From: Mycobacterium sp. 852002-50816_SCH5313054-b
GTDB taxonomy: Bacteria; Actinomycetota; Actinomycetes; Mycobacteriales; Mycobacteriaceae
DNA: 55,130 bases
Assembly: GCF_001667185.1 (NCBI RefSeq)
Contig: NZ_LZIC01000052.1
Span: forward strand, 1-55,130
Reading direction: 5' to 3'
Shown here in pieces: positions 28,044 to 42,136 of this stretch. Position 1 is the stretch's first letter. Each line of letters begins with the position of its first letter. The notes beneath the pieces were generated by a model, which ran no database searches, had not been told where the DNA came from, and worked only from the letters and a program-made list of their open reading frames with translations. The position numbers were made by a program, and so were the translations under genes.

Positions 28044-28384
28044 AGAATCTCGCGCACCGCGTCGATCGGCCGCGCCAGCCGGGTGCCCTTCGGTGTGACG
28101 ACGAACGGCCGTTCGATCAGGATGGGATGCTCGGCCATCGCGTCGAGCAACTGGTCATCGGTCGCGTCGGCGAGATTCAGTTCGGCGTAGAGCGATTCGC
28201 GCTTGCGCACGGCCGTGCGGACGTCGATGCCGGCGTCGCGGATCATGCCGACCAGTTCCGCCCGCGACGGCGCTGTTTTCAGGTACTCGACAATGGCGGG
28301 CTCAAGGCCGTTGTCCCGCAACAAATCCAGCGTCTTGCGCGAGGTGCTGCATTTCGGATTGTGGTAGATGACGGTATCGCCCAT
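28040..28384 (-). CDS. ArsC-like glutaredoxin-type arsenate reductase/Spx family protein
   Basis: Thioredoxin-fold protein of 114 residues, the usual length of glutaredoxin-dependent ArsC. The active-site segment is YHNPKCSTSRKTL with Cys12 and the CxxxR arrangement expected for the reductase. The conserved late block is HPILIERPFVVTPKGTRLARP, including the Arg that helps bind arsenate. No arsenite pump or ArsR is nearby, so a housekeeping thiol-redox role is as likely as arsenic resistance. It abuts the prsA stop with no gap and overlaps lpqT, so the three genes form a unit. Confidence 0.93.
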   Translation of the reverse strand: MGDTVIYHNPKCSTSRKTLDLLRDNGLEPAIVEYLKTAPSRAELVGMIRDAGIDVRTAVRKRESLYAELNLADATDDQLLDAMAEHPILIERPFVVTPKGTRLARPIDAVREIL

Positions 28385-29365
28385 CTAGGCATCTCCGTCG
28401 AAAAGCCCTGTCACCGAGCCGTTGTCGAAGACGGCGCGAATGGTGCTGGCGAGCAGCGGCGCAATGGACAACACCGTGAGCTGCGGGAAGCGCTTCTGCT
28501 CGTCGATGGGAAGCGTGTTGGTGACGATCACCTCGCGGGCGCCGCAGGACGCCAGGCGCTCGGCGGCCGGGTCGGACAGCACGCCGTGGGTCGCCGCGAT
28601 CACCACGTCGCTGGCGCCGTCGTCGCGCAGCAGGTTCACCGCGCCGGCGATGGTGCCGCCGGTGTCGATCATGTCGTCGATCAGCACGCAGGTGCGGCCT
28701 TCGACCTCGCCGACGACCCGGTTGGACACCACCTGGTTGGGCACGCGCGGGTCGCGGGTCTTGTGGATGAAGGCCAGCGGCACGCCGCCCAGTGCGTCGG
28801 CCCACTTCTCGGCGATGCGCACCCGGCCCGAGTCGGGGGAGACCACCACCATGTTGCCGTCCGGGTAGTTGTCCTTGATGTAGCCGGTCAGCAGGTTCTG
28901 GGCGCGCATGTGGTCGACCGGACCGTCGAAGAAGCCCTGGATCTGGTCGGTGTGCAGGTCGACGGTCACGATTCGGTCGGCGCCCGCGGTCTTGAGCAGG
29001 TCGGCGACCAGCCGCGCGGAAATGGGCTCGCGGCCGCGGTGCTTCTTGTCCTGCCGGGCGTAGGGGTAGAACGGCATGACCGCGGTGATCCTCTTCGCGC
29101 TGCCGCGTTTGAGCGCGTCGATCATGATCAGCTGTTCCATCAGCCAGTTGTTCACCGGCGCCGGGTTCGATTGCAGGACGAATGCATCGCAACCGCGCAC
29201 CGACTCGTGGAAGCGAACGAAGATCTCGCCGTTGGCGAATTCCCGCGCGGTCTGCGCGGTGACGTGGACGTCGAGTTCCTTGGCCACCTGTTCGGCCAGC
29301 TCCGGATGCGCCCGGCCGGAGAACAGCATCAGGTTTTTTCGGTTATCGGTCCAGTCGTGGCTCAA
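28385..29365 (-). CDS. prsA: Ribose-phosphate pyrophosphokinase (PRPP synthase)
   Basis: Makes PRPP from ribose-5-phosphate and ATP, feeding purine, pyrimidine, histidine, tryptophan and (in mycobacteria) decaprenylphosphoryl-arabinose synthesis. The 326 residues match the M. tuberculosis enzyme's length. Visible motifs: FYPYARQDKKHRGREPIS (ATP-binding flexible loop), TVDLHTDQIQGFF, and the PRPP-binding loop VLIDDMIDTGGT. The start is the TTG at 29365, giving SHDWTDNRKNL; the frame is open far upstream into glmU, but nothing there fits. It lies 100 bases downstream of glmU. Confidence 0.97.
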   Translation of the reverse strand: MSHDWTDNRKNLMLFSGRAHPELAEQVAKELDVHVTAQTAREFANGEIFVRFHESVRGCDAFVLQSNPAPVNNWLMEQLIMIDALKRGSAKRITAVMPFYPYARQDKKHRGREPISARLVADLLKTAGADRIVTVDLHTDQIQGFFDGPVDHMRAQNLLTGYIKDNYPDGNMVVVSPDSGRVRIAEKWADALGGVPLAFIHKTRDPRVPNQVVSNRVVGEVEGRTCVLIDDMIDTGGTIAGAVNLLRDDGASDVVIAATHGVLSDPAAERLASCGAREVIVTNTLPIDEQKRFPQLTVLSIAPLLASTIRAVFDNGSVTGLFDGDA

Positions 29366-29465
29366 CGCACTGCCCTCGCCGTATCGGGATTGGAATCTAG
29401 AGAGGAAGGCCCAATCGTACGAAGCGAATCGTACGGAAAAGCGGCGGGGTTGCCAGCAGCCGAAT

Positions 29466-30950
29466 TCACGGTGTCGACTCGGGTGCTGCGGAAGTAGTGG
29501 TCGGCGGTTCGGCTTCGGTGGCTTTCTCGGCCGCTTTCGCGGCCCCGCTGCCCGGCCGTTTGCGCTGCACCCAGCCCTCGATGTTGCGTTGCGGCCCCGC
29601 CGACACCGCCAGGGCGCCCGGCGGGACGTCGTCGCGCACCACCGTGCCGGCGCCCGTGTAGGCCCCGTCGCCGACCGTGACCGGCGCGACGAACATGGTG
29701 TCCGACCCGGTGCGGACGTGCGAGCCGACCGTGGTGCGCCGCTTGGTCTCGCCGTCGTAGTTGACGAACACGCTGGACGCGCCGATGTTGCTGTGCTCAC
29801 CGATGTCGGCGTCGCCGACGTACGTCAGGTGCGGGACCTTGGTGCCCGTCCCGATGTTGGAGTTCTTGGTCTCGACGAACGCGCCGAGCTTGCCGTCGGA
29901 TCCCAGCGCGGTTCCCGGCCGCAGATAGGTGTACGGGCCGACCGTGGCGCCGTCCCCGATCGACGAGGAGGTGCCGTGGGTGCGGACCACCGAGGCGCCG
30001 TCACCGACGATGACGTCGGTCAGGGTGGTGTCGGGCCCGACGACGCAGCCGCCCCCGACCCGGGTGCGGCCGTGCAGCTGAGTGCCGGGGTGGATCACGG
30101 TGTCGCGTCCGATCGTCACGTCGACGTCGATCCAGGTGCTGGCCGGATCGACGATGGTCACGCCCGACATCTGATGGGCGGCGACGATCCGGCGGTTGAG
30201 TTCGGCGCCCAGTTCGGCCAGCTGTACGCGGTTGTTGACGCCCGCGACCAGCGCGCTGTCGGCGACCTGCTGGGCGTGCACGGTCCGGCCGTCGCCGCGC
30301 AGGATGGCGATGGCGTCGGTCAGGTAAAGCTCCTGCTGGGCGTTATTGGCGCTCAGCCGGCTCAGCGCCGACCGGAGCGCCGCGATGTCGAAGGCATAGA
30401 CGCCGGCGTTGACCTCGTGGATCTCGCGTTGCGAGGGCGTTGCGTCGGTGTGCTCGACGATCCCCATCACCTCGTTGTCCTGGGTGCGCAGGATGCGGCC
30501 GTACCCGACCGGATCCCTCAGCGTCGTGGTGAGCACGGTGACGGCGGCGGACTCGGCGCTGTGGGTGGCGACCAGGCCGGCCAGGGTGTCGGAGTCCAGC
30601 AGCGGCGTGTCGCCCGAGGTGACCACGACGATGCCGGCGTAGTCGTCGGGCAGGGCCGACAGGCCGCACAGGACCGCGTGGCCGGTGCCCAGCGGCCGGT
30701 CCTGCAGCGCCACGTCGATCGCGCGGCCGAGGGACTCGCCCAGCTCGGCGACCAGCGGCTCGACGCGCTCGTGGTCGTGGCCGAGGACCACCACCAGATG
30801 CTGGGGCGCCACCTTGGCGACGGCGTGCAGGGAATGCGCCAGCATGCTGCGGCCGGCGATCGTGTGCAGGACCTTCGGGGTGTCGGAGCGCATCCGGGTG
30901 CCGGGTCCGGCCGCGAGAACCAGGACCGCGGTGTCACCACGAAACGACAC
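29466..30950 (-). CDS. glmU: Bifunctional UDP-GlcNAc pyrophosphorylase / GlcN-1-P acetyltransferase
   Basis: Makes UDP-GlcNAc for peptidoglycan and other envelope polymers. The N-terminal uridylyltransferase domain has [18 protein letters not shown], and GDTPLL carries a metal-binding Asp. The C-terminal part is a left-handed beta-helix of hexapeptide repeats ([13 protein letters not shown] onward) with [10 protein letters not shown] and the acetyltransferase active-site region. A Pro/Ser/Thr-rich C-terminal extension, typical of the mycobacterial enzyme, ends the protein. GTG 30950 has AGGGAG just upstream and gives 494 residues, the usual mycobacterial size. Confidence 0.97.
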   Translation of the reverse strand: MSFRGDTAVLVLAAGPGTRMRSDTPKVLHTIAGRSMLAHSLHAVAKVAPQHLVVVLGHDHERVEPLVAELGESLGRAIDVALQDRPLGTGHAVLCGLSALPDDYAGIVVVTSGDTPLLDSDTLAGLVATHSAESAAVTVLTTTLRDPVGYGRILRTQDNEVMGIVEHTDATPSQREIHEVNAGVYAFDIAALRSALSRLSANNAQQELYLTDAIAILRGDGRTVHAQQVADSALVAGVNNRVQLAELGAELNRRIVAAHQMSGVTIVDPASTWIDVDVTIGRDTVIHPGTQLHGRTRVGGGCVVGPDTTLTDVIVGDGASVVRTHGTSSSIGDGATVGPYTYLRPGTALGSDGKLGAFVETKNSNIGTGTKVPHLTYVGDADIGEHSNIGASSVFVNYDGETKRRTTVGSHVRTGSDTMFVAPVTVGDGAYTGAGTVVRDDVPPGALAVSAGPQRNIEGWVQRKRPGSGAAKAAEKATEAEPPTTTSAAPESTP

Positions 30951-31046
30951 GGATCTCCCTTCTTCGCGCCAGCGTGGGTGCCAGTGCACCGGACACGCCT
31001 TCAAGCGTGTCATTTCATGCACGCTCGCCGCAAAGACCCACGCCAG

Positions 31047-31118
31047 CTCCGTCGCCAGGACTCGAACCTGAACTCTCAGAACCAAAATCTGATGTGCTGC
31101 CGATTACACCACGACGGA
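31047..31118 (-). tRNA. tRNA-Gln (anticodon TTG)
   Basis: A 72-base cloverleaf read on the minus strand. The acceptor stem TCCGTCG pairs fully with CGACGGA, the anticodon arm is TCAGA-TTTTGGT-TCTGA with anticodon TTG, and the T-arm contains GGTTCGAGTCC. The discriminator base is G; CCA is not encoded. It lies between glmU and the divergent TetR gene. Confidence 0.95.
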
Positions 31119-31194
31119 CTGCAGGCCCATAGGCCGCGCCAACAAGACTCTAGACGGGGCGGCTGCGCCGCGCCGAACCGATACGCTGATTGAC

Positions 31195-31854
31195 GTGGCC
31201 GTTCTCGACCCCCAAACGCAAAAGGAGCCGGACAAGGAAGCCCGGGCGCCACGCGCCCGCATGACCGGCAGCGAGCGCCGCCAGCAGCTCATCGGCATCG
31301 CACGCTCGCTGTTCGCCGAACGCGGTTACGAGGGCACCTCGATCGAGGAGATCGCGCTGCGGGCCAACGTCTCCAAGCCCGTCGTCTACGAACATTTCGG
31401 CGGCAAGGAGGGCTTGTACGCCGTCGTCGTCGACCGCGAGATGTCGGCGCTGCTGGACATGATCACCTCGTCGCTGACCAACAACCGGTCCCGGGTGCGG
31501 GTCGAGCGCGTCGCGCTGGCGCTGCTCACCTACGTCGAAGAACGCACCGACGGCTTCCGGATCATGCTCCGCGACTCGCCGGCCGCGATCAGCTCGGGCA
31601 CCTACTCCAGCCTGCTCAACGACGCCGTCAGCCAGGTCAGCTCCATCCTGGCCGGCGACTTCGCCCGCCGGGGTTTGGATGCGGACCTGGCCCCGCTCTA
31701 CGCGCAGGCGCTGGTGGGCTCGGTGTCGATGACGGCCCAATGGTGGCTCGACACCCGCGAGCCCAAGAAGGAAGTGGTGGCCGCGCACCTGGTCAACCTG
31801 ATGTGGAACGGCCTGACCCACCTGGAGGCCGATCCCCGACTGCAGGACGAGTAG
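31195..31854 (+). CDS. TetR family regulator (Rv1019 orthologue)
   Basis: Transcription factor of 219 residues with an HTH at about residues 27-70: RRQQLIGIARSLFAERGYEGTSIEEIALRANVSKPVVYEHF in pieces. The C-terminal domain (TetR_C type) ends EADPRLQDE. In M. tuberculosis the orthologue is described as a repressor transcribed with mfd and mazG. The GTG start at 31195 is seven bases after TACGCT (31182-31187), a good -10 box for a leaderless transcript. It lies 153 bases upstream of mfd on the same strand. Confidence 0.95.
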   Translation: MAVLDPQTQKEPDKEARAPRARMTGSERRQQLIGIARSLFAERGYEGTSIEEIALRANVSKPVVYEHFGGKEGLYAVVVDREMSALLDMITSSLTNNRSRVRVERVALALLTYVEERTDGFRIMLRDSPAAISSGTYSSLLNDAVSQVSSILAGDFARRGLDADLAPLYAQALVGSVSMTAQWWLDTREPKKEVVAAHLVNLMWNGLTHLEADPRLQDE

Positions 31855-32007
31855 GACCTACCGCCGCACCCCGCCGAGGAAGTTGTTCAGGGCCAACTGG
31901 TTTGAACTTCCCCCGGTGCCGAGTCGTTCCGCCGCTATCAAACCTCGGGCGACTGGCAACGACGGTCGGATCTTGACGCTGTCCGGCGTCCCTAGAATGG
32001 ATTCATC

Positions 32008-35648
<3,641 letters not shown>

Positions 35649-35652
<4 letters not shown>

Positions 35653-36665
35653 TCGTCGTCTTGTTCGACCCCCGCCGCCCGTCGCTGGTGCCGGTCGAGG
35701 CCATCGAGCACCTCGCCGGCGAGGTGCAATACACCGAGGAGATGCCCGTCGCGGTGCCCTGGTCGCTGCCCGCCGCGCGGCCGGTGCACTCCGGGGACGA
35801 CGCGCCGGTGCTGCTGTCCTCCGATCCGGACCACCCCGCCGTGGCCGCCCGGCTGGCGGCCGGGGCCCGGTTGATCTCGGCACCGGACCGGCCGCGCGGC
35901 GAGCGACTGGTCGACGCCGTGGCGTTGATGGACAAGCTGCGCACCGCGGGACCGTGGGAAAGCGAACAGACCCACGACTCGTTGCGCAGGTTTTTGCTCG
36001 AGGAGACCTACGAGCTGCTGGACGCCGTGCGCAGCGGCAATGCCGACCAGCTGCGCGAGGAACTCGGAGACGTGTTGCTGCAGGTCCTCTTCCACGCCCG
36101 CATCGCCGAGGACGCGCCCCAGTCGCCGTTCACCATCGACGACGTCGCGGCCGCGTTGATGCGCAAGCTGGGCAACCGGGTACCGGGGGTGCTTGCGGGG
36201 CAATCTATTTCGCTCGAAGAGCAGTTGGCGCAGTGGGAAGAGCGCAAGTCCGCCGAAAAGGCGCGAAACTCGGTGATGGACGACGTGCACACCGGTCAAC
36301 CGGCACTGGCTCTGGCGCAGAAGGTGATTCAGCGCGCCGAGAAGGCGGGGCTGCCCGCCGAGCTGATCCCCGCCGAGCTGACCGCCGTTTCGGTGGCCGC
36401 CGACATCGATGCGGAAAGCGCGCTTCGCGCGGCCGTTTTGGAGTTCGTGGACACGGTCCGCGGCGTGGAGACGGCGATCGCGGCCGCGCGCCGCGGCGAC
36501 AACGTTCCGGTCGAACTCGACGTCGCGCAGCTGGGCGAGGTCACCGCGGAGGAGTGGCGCGCGCACTGGCCCGTCGCGGAATCGGCCGCGGACGAAGCGG
36601 TCGGTTCCGAGTCCGCGGCCAAGGCGTCCGGTGGGGGCTCCAAGCGTCGCAAAGGGCGGAAATAG
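35649..36665 (+). CDS. mazG: Nucleoside triphosphate pyrophosphohydrolase MazG
   Basis: House-cleaning all-alpha NTP pyrophosphatase that removes non-canonical or oxidised nucleotides. The 338-residue protein has an N-terminal extension typical of mycobacteria ([22 protein letters not shown]), then the catalytic MazG domain with [10 protein letters not shown] (EExxE-type metal site, about residue 118) and [15 protein letters not shown] Lys/Arg-rich tail ends it. The ATG overlaps the mfd stop, so the repair and sanitation genes are translationally coupled. The frame continues upstream inside mfd, but without a meaningful start. Confidence 0.96.
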
Positions 36666-36762
36666 GGCCCTGGATCGGTGCGCCTGCGGCAGGAATCGAC
36701 GGGGTAGCCGGGCAACCCGTGGGACGATGGTCCTGGCCGAAGTTTGTGCAGGGGAGCAGTAG

Positions 36763-38844
<2,082 letters not shown>

Positions 38845-38855
38845 GTTGAAACAGT

Positions 38856-39473
38856 TTGACGCCCAAGCCCGATCCGAAGCGGCGCTCCCCGGCATCGCGC
38901 CCGGGGAAGGCCGGCGATTCGGTTCGGCGCCGCCGCGCCGTCAAGCCGTCGCAAACGGCCAACCATACGACCCGGTCGCTGCAGGAGCGTGTCGTCGAAC
39001 CCATCAAGCGGCAGGTTGCGGAATCCGTCGAACAGCGGTCCGACCAGCGGCTGGGGTTCACCGCGCGCCGGGCGGCGGTGCTGGCCGCGGTGATCTGCGT
39101 GCTCACGCTTACCATCGCCGGCCCGGTGCGCACCTACTTCGCGCAGCGCACCGAGATGAATCAGTTGGCCGCCAGCGAGGCCGCGCTGCGCAGCCAGATC
39201 GCCGACCTCGAACAGAAAAAGGTCAAACTCGGTGACCCGGCCTACATCGCGGCGCAGGCCCGCGAGCGCCTGGGTTTCGTGATGCCCGGAGACATTCCGT
39301 TCCAGGTTCAGCTTCCGCCGACGGCGGCGGTACCCTCGCAGCCCGGAGCGGACGCGACGAAGCCGGCCAGCCACGACCCGTGGTACACCTCGCTGTGGCA
39401 CACCATCGCCGATGCCCCGCACCTGCCTCCGGCGGCGCCGGAAGCGCCCAATCCCACGGCCCCCGGTGGTTGA
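38856..39473 (+). CDS. FtsB/DivIC-like septum formation initiator protein (Rv1024 orthologue)
   Basis: Bitopic division protein of 205 residues. A long basic, Pro/Arg-rich cytoplasmic N-terminus is followed by one membrane segment (AAVLAAVICVLTLTIAG, about residues 73-90), then a coiled coil (RTEMNQLAASEAALRSQIADLEQKK) and the DivIC signature AYIAAQARERLGFVMPGD. It should act with FtsL and FtsQ in the divisome. The TTG at 38856 is 11 bases after eno; the start is not certain because the N-terminus is low complexity. The C-terminal end overlaps the DUF501 gene by eight bases. Confidence 0.92.
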   Translation: MTPKPDPKRRSPASRPGKAGDSVRRRRAVKPSQTANHTTRSLQERVVEPIKRQVAESVEQRSDQRLGFTARRAAVLAAVICVLTLTIAGPVRTYFAQRTEMNQLAASEAALRSQIADLEQKKVKLGDPAYIAAQARERLGFVMPGDIPFQVQLPPTAAVPSQPGADATKPASHDPWYTSLWHTIADAPHLPPAAPEAPNPTAPGG

Positions 39474-39954
39474 TCGTGCCGACCTGGATGCGGTGGCGCG
39501 TCAGCTCGGGCGTGAGCCGCGCGGGGTGCTGGAGATCGCCTACCGTTGTCCCAACGGCGAGCCGGGCGTGGTGAAGACCGCGCCGAAACTTGCTGACGGC
39601 ACGCCCTTTCCGACGTTGTACTACCTGACGCATCCGGCGCTGACCGCGGCCGCGAGCAGGCTCGAGACGACGGGATTGATGGGCGAGATGACCGAGCGGT
39701 TGCGGCAGGACCCCGAATTGGCGGCCGCGTACCGCCGGGCACACGAGTCGTATTTGGCCGAGCGCGACGCGATCGAGCCGCTGGGGACCACATTCTCCGC
39801 CGGGGGAATGCCGGACCGGGTCAAGTGCCTGCACGTGCTGATCGCGCATTCGCTGGCCAAGGGTCCGGGCGTGAATCCTCTTGGCGACGAGGCGTTATCG
39901 ATGTTGGCCGGTGACCCCGCGATGGGCCCGGTGCTGGTGGCGGGGCAGTGGTGA
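39466..39954 (+). CDS. DUF501 family protein (Rv1025 orthologue)
   Basis: Conserved actinobacterial protein of 162 residues of unknown function. It contains the characteristic blocks EIAYRCPNGEPGVVKTAPKL, FPTLYYLTHP, and MPDRVKCLHVLIAHSLAKGPGVNPLGDEAL, the last with conserved Cys and His that might bind a metal (inference). The order FtsB-like, DUF501, ppx is conserved in many actinobacteria. GTG 39466 matches the start of orthologues (VDRADLDAVARQLG) and overlaps the upstream stop. Confidence 0.92.
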   Translation: MVDRADLDAVARQLGREPRGVLEIAYRCPNGEPGVVKTAPKLADGTPFPTLYYLTHPALTAAASRLETTGLMGEMTERLRQDPELAAAYRRAHESYLAERDAIEPLGTTFSAGGMPDRVKCLHVLIAHSLAKGPGVNPLGDEALSMLAGDPAMGPVLVAGQW

Positions 39955-40892
39955 GCCGGCTCGCCGCAATCGACTGCGGTACCAACTCGATCCGGTTGCT
40001 GATCGCCGACGCCGACGATGGCCGGCTCAGCGATGTGCATCGCGAGACGAGGATCGTGCGGTTGGGCCAGGGTGTCGACGCGACGGGCGAGTTCGCGCCG
40101 GACGCGATCGCCCGGACCCGGGCCGCGCTGGTCGATTACGCTGCGCTGCTGAAGGGGCATGGCGTCGAGCGGGTGCGAATGGTGGCCACCTCGGCGGCTC
40201 GCGACGTCGCGAATCGCGATGTCTTCTTTGCGATGACGGCCGAGGTGCTGGGCGCCGTGTTGCCCGGCGCGGTTGCCGAGGTGATCACCGGTGCCGAGGA
40301 AGCCGAGCTGTCCTTCCGCGGTGCGGTCGGCGAGTTAGACGGTGATGCAGCGCCTTTCGTTGTGGTCGACCTCGGCGGCGGCTCGACCGAGATCGTGGTC
40401 GGCGGGGATGCGGTGGTGGCCAGCTACTCGGCCGACATCGGCTGTGTCCGGCTCACGGAGCGCTGCCTGCATTCGGATCCGCCGACGCCGCAGGAAGTGG
40501 AGGCGGCCCGCCAGGTGGTGCGCGAGCGGCTGGACGTCGCACTGGGCGTGGTGCCCGTCGAGGGGGCGCGGACCTGGGTCGGGCTCGCCGGGACGATGAC
40601 GACGCTGTCCGCCCTGGCGCACAACATGACGACGTATGACTCTGCGGCCATTCATCTTTCGCGCGTCGCGGGCGGTGACCTGCTGGGGGTGTGCGAGCGG
40701 CTGATCAGCATGACGCGATCCGAGCGGGCGGCGCTGGGACCGATGCACGAGGGCCGGGCCGACGTGATCGGCGGCGGCGCGATCGTGGTGGAGGAATTGG
40801 CGCGCGAGCTGCGTGCCCGCGCCGGCATCGATGAGCTGATCGTCAGCGAACACGACATCTTGGACGGCATCGTGCTGTCGCTCGCCGACTGA
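39951..40892 (+). CDS. Exopolyphosphatase (Ppx/GppA family, Rv1026 orthologue)
   Basis: ASKHA-fold phosphatase of 313 residues acting on short-chain polyphosphate or pppGpp-like substrates. The first phosphate loop is AAIDCGTNSIRLLIAD; the second is VVVDLGGGSTEIVVG; catalytic-region Glu lies in TGAEEAELSF. The C-terminal HD-like extension of E. coli Ppx is absent, as usual for the mycobacterial short form. GTG 39951 overlaps the DUF501 stop as GTGA and is five bases after GGGG; GTG 39948 is the alternative. The stop is immediately followed by a repeat element (40893). Confidence 0.95.
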   Translation: MSRLAAIDCGTNSIRLLIADADDGRLSDVHRETRIVRLGQGVDATGEFAPDAIARTRAALVDYAALLKGHGVERVRMVATSAARDVANRDVFFAMTAEVLGAVLPGAVAEVITGAEEAELSFRGAVGELDGDAAPFVVVDLGGGSTEIVVGGDAVVASYSADIGCVRLTERCLHSDPPTPQEVEAARQVVRERLDVALGVVPVEGARTWVGLAGTMTTLSALAHNMTTYDSAAIHLSRVAGGDLLGVCERLISMTRSERAALGPMHEGRADVIGGGAIVVEELARELRARAGIDELIVSEHDILDGIVLSLAD

Positions 40893-40973
40893 GTCACATC
40901 CGCCACAGGGGTCCCGCGAGGAGGCGGCACCCTTGGTGCCCGCCTCACACCGACAACTTGAGGTGATGTCGTA
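40893..40973 (+). repeat. Repeat copy R1 (about 81 bases)
   Basis: Starts GTCACATCCGCCACA directly after the ppx stop and ends CTTGAGGTGATGTCGTA. Its middle (40921-40946) folds into an 11-bp GC stem with one bulge and a CTT loop, and its end has CGACA/TGTCG inverted arms. R2 repeats it 102 bases later with the ends identical. Confidence 0.85.
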
Positions 40974-40994
40974 GCGAGCGCAATTGCCGAGTAA

Positions 40995-41076
40995 GTCACA
41001 TCCGCCACACTCGTCCCTCCGCGGAGGGGGCACCCTTTGTGCCTGCCTCATAGCGACAACTTGAGGTGATGTCGTA
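40995..41076 (+). repeat. Repeat copy R2 (about 82 bases)
   Basis: Same ends as R1: GTCACATCCGCCACA at 40995-41009, and CGACAACTTGAGGTGATGTC starting at 41054. The middle stem (41024-41049) has changed sequence but can still pair, which suggests the structure matters. It ends 21 bases before the ATG of the small gene at 41098. Confidence 0.85.
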
Positions 41077-41097
41077 CCGATATGCCACCCTGCGCCA

Positions 41098-41385
41098 ATG
41101 AACCTTCAAGGAATCGAGCTCCGTTACGTGCTCACGATGCATCTTGCCCACAATGGGCGAGCGACCATCGCCGAAATGCTGGATTCACTCAAGGGGCAGG
41201 GCTTTTGCGTCCCTGGTAGGGCATCAAAAACCATCTCGGATGCGCTGCGCTGGGAGGTTGGCCGCGACCGGGTGCGCCGGCTCGGCCGAGCTCTGTACGG
41301 GCCGGGATACATCCCGCGCAGCACCGAACACCGAATACATCAACGCGTGCTCGGTTTGCGCGCGGTGGCGAAGTTGTCGCTGTGA
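41098..41385 (+). CDS. Small hypothetical protein bracketed by repeats
   Basis: A 95-residue protein that I do not recognise. Residues 1-60 look like a winged-helix fold: LRYVLTMHLAHNGRATIAEMLDSLK (two helices), then ASKTISDALRWEVGRDRV, which could be a recognition helix, then a basic RRLGRALYGPGYIP segment. DNA binding is therefore a reasonable guess. The C-terminus (AKLSL) is encoded within a partial inverted copy of the upstream repeat (R3). It is not in the ppx-kdpE interval of M. tuberculosis. It could be the gene of a small mobile element, or a passenger or regulator acting on the repeats. Confidence 0.7.
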   Translation: MNLQGIELRYVLTMHLAHNGRATIAEMLDSLKGQGFCVPGRASKTISDALRWEVGRDRVRRLGRALYGPGYIPRSTEHRIHQRVLGLRAVAKLSL

Positions 41386-41393
41386 GGCGGGCA
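41371..41393 (-). repeat. Inverted partial repeat copy R3
   Basis: These 23 bases are the reverse complement of 40937-40959 in R1 with one mismatch, and of the matching part of R2 with two. The copy begins AAGTTGTCGCTGTGAGGCGG and overlaps the 3' end and stop of the small gene. The match stops on both sides, so it is a terminal fragment rather than a full copy. Confidence 0.75.
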
Positions 41394-41455
41394 AAAGGTC
41401 GGGTGCTTCCGGCGCAGAGGCGCATGGTGCGCATGTGATTCAACGCGAACGCGCG

Positions 41456-42136
41456 TCAGGCCTCGAACCGGTAGCCCATGCCCGACTCGGTGAGCAGGTG
41501 CTTGGGATGCGACGGGTCATCCTCGAGTTTGCGTCGCAACTGCGCCAGATACACACGTAGGTAATGGGTTTCGGTGGCATACGCCGGCCCCCACACCTCT
41601 TTCAACAATTCCTCGCGACCCACCAGCTTGCCCCTGTTGCGCACCAGCACCTCGAGCATGCCCCATTCGGTCGGCGTCAGGTGCACCTCCACCCCGTCCT
41701 TGGTGACCTTCTTGGCGGCCAGATCGACGGTGAACGCGTCGGTTTCGACCACCGGCTCATCCACTTCGGATGCCGCCGCGTTACGGCGCACCGCCGCGCG
41801 CAGCCGAGCCAGAAACTCGTCCATACCAAAGGGTTTCGTCACGTAATCGTCGGCGCCGGCGTCGAGGGCCTCGACTTTGTCCGACGAGTCCGTGCGTGCC
41901 GACAGCACGATCACCGGCGCCGAGAGCCAGCCGCGCAGGCCGGCCAGCACCTCGATGCCGGAGATGTCGGGCAGGCCGAGGTCCAGGATGACCACGTCGG
42001 GCTTGTGCTCGGCGGCCGCGCGCAGCGCTCCGGCACCGGTCGAGGCGGTGATGACCTCGTAGCCCCGCACCGACAGGTTGATCCGCAGCGCGCGCAGGAT
42101 GTGCGGCTCGTCGTCGATCACCAAGACCCGGGTCAT
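41456..42136 (-). CDS. kdpE: Response regulator KdpE
   Basis: OmpR/PhoB-family regulator of the high-affinity potassium pump, 226 residues. Receiver domain: acidic pocket DDE (8-10), phosphoacceptor Asp52 in VVILDLGLPD, the switch Ser in VLSAR, and Lys in VTKPFGMDE. The C-terminal winged helix contains LTPTEWGMLEVLVRNRGKLV and THYLRVYLAQLRRKLEDDP. The ATG overlaps the kdpD stop as ATGA. It is the last gene of the minus-strand kdp operon. Confidence 0.98.
   Translation of the reverse strand: MTRVLVIDDEPHILRALRINLSVRGYEVITASTGAGALRAAAEHKPDVVILDLGLPDISGIEVLAGLRGWLSAPVIVLSARTDSSDKVEALDAGADDYVTKPFGMDEFLARLRAAVRRNAAASEVDEPVVETDAFTVDLAAKKVTKDGVEVHLTPTEWGMLEVLVRNRGKLVGREELLKEVWGPAYATETHYLRVYLAQLRRKLEDDPSHPKHLLTESGMGYRFEA

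Noticed and set aside
29414..29435. Direct repeat ATCGTACG twice, upstream of prsA
   Set aside because: Only 8 bases long, built on the self-complementary CGTACG; too weak to call an operator without conservation data.
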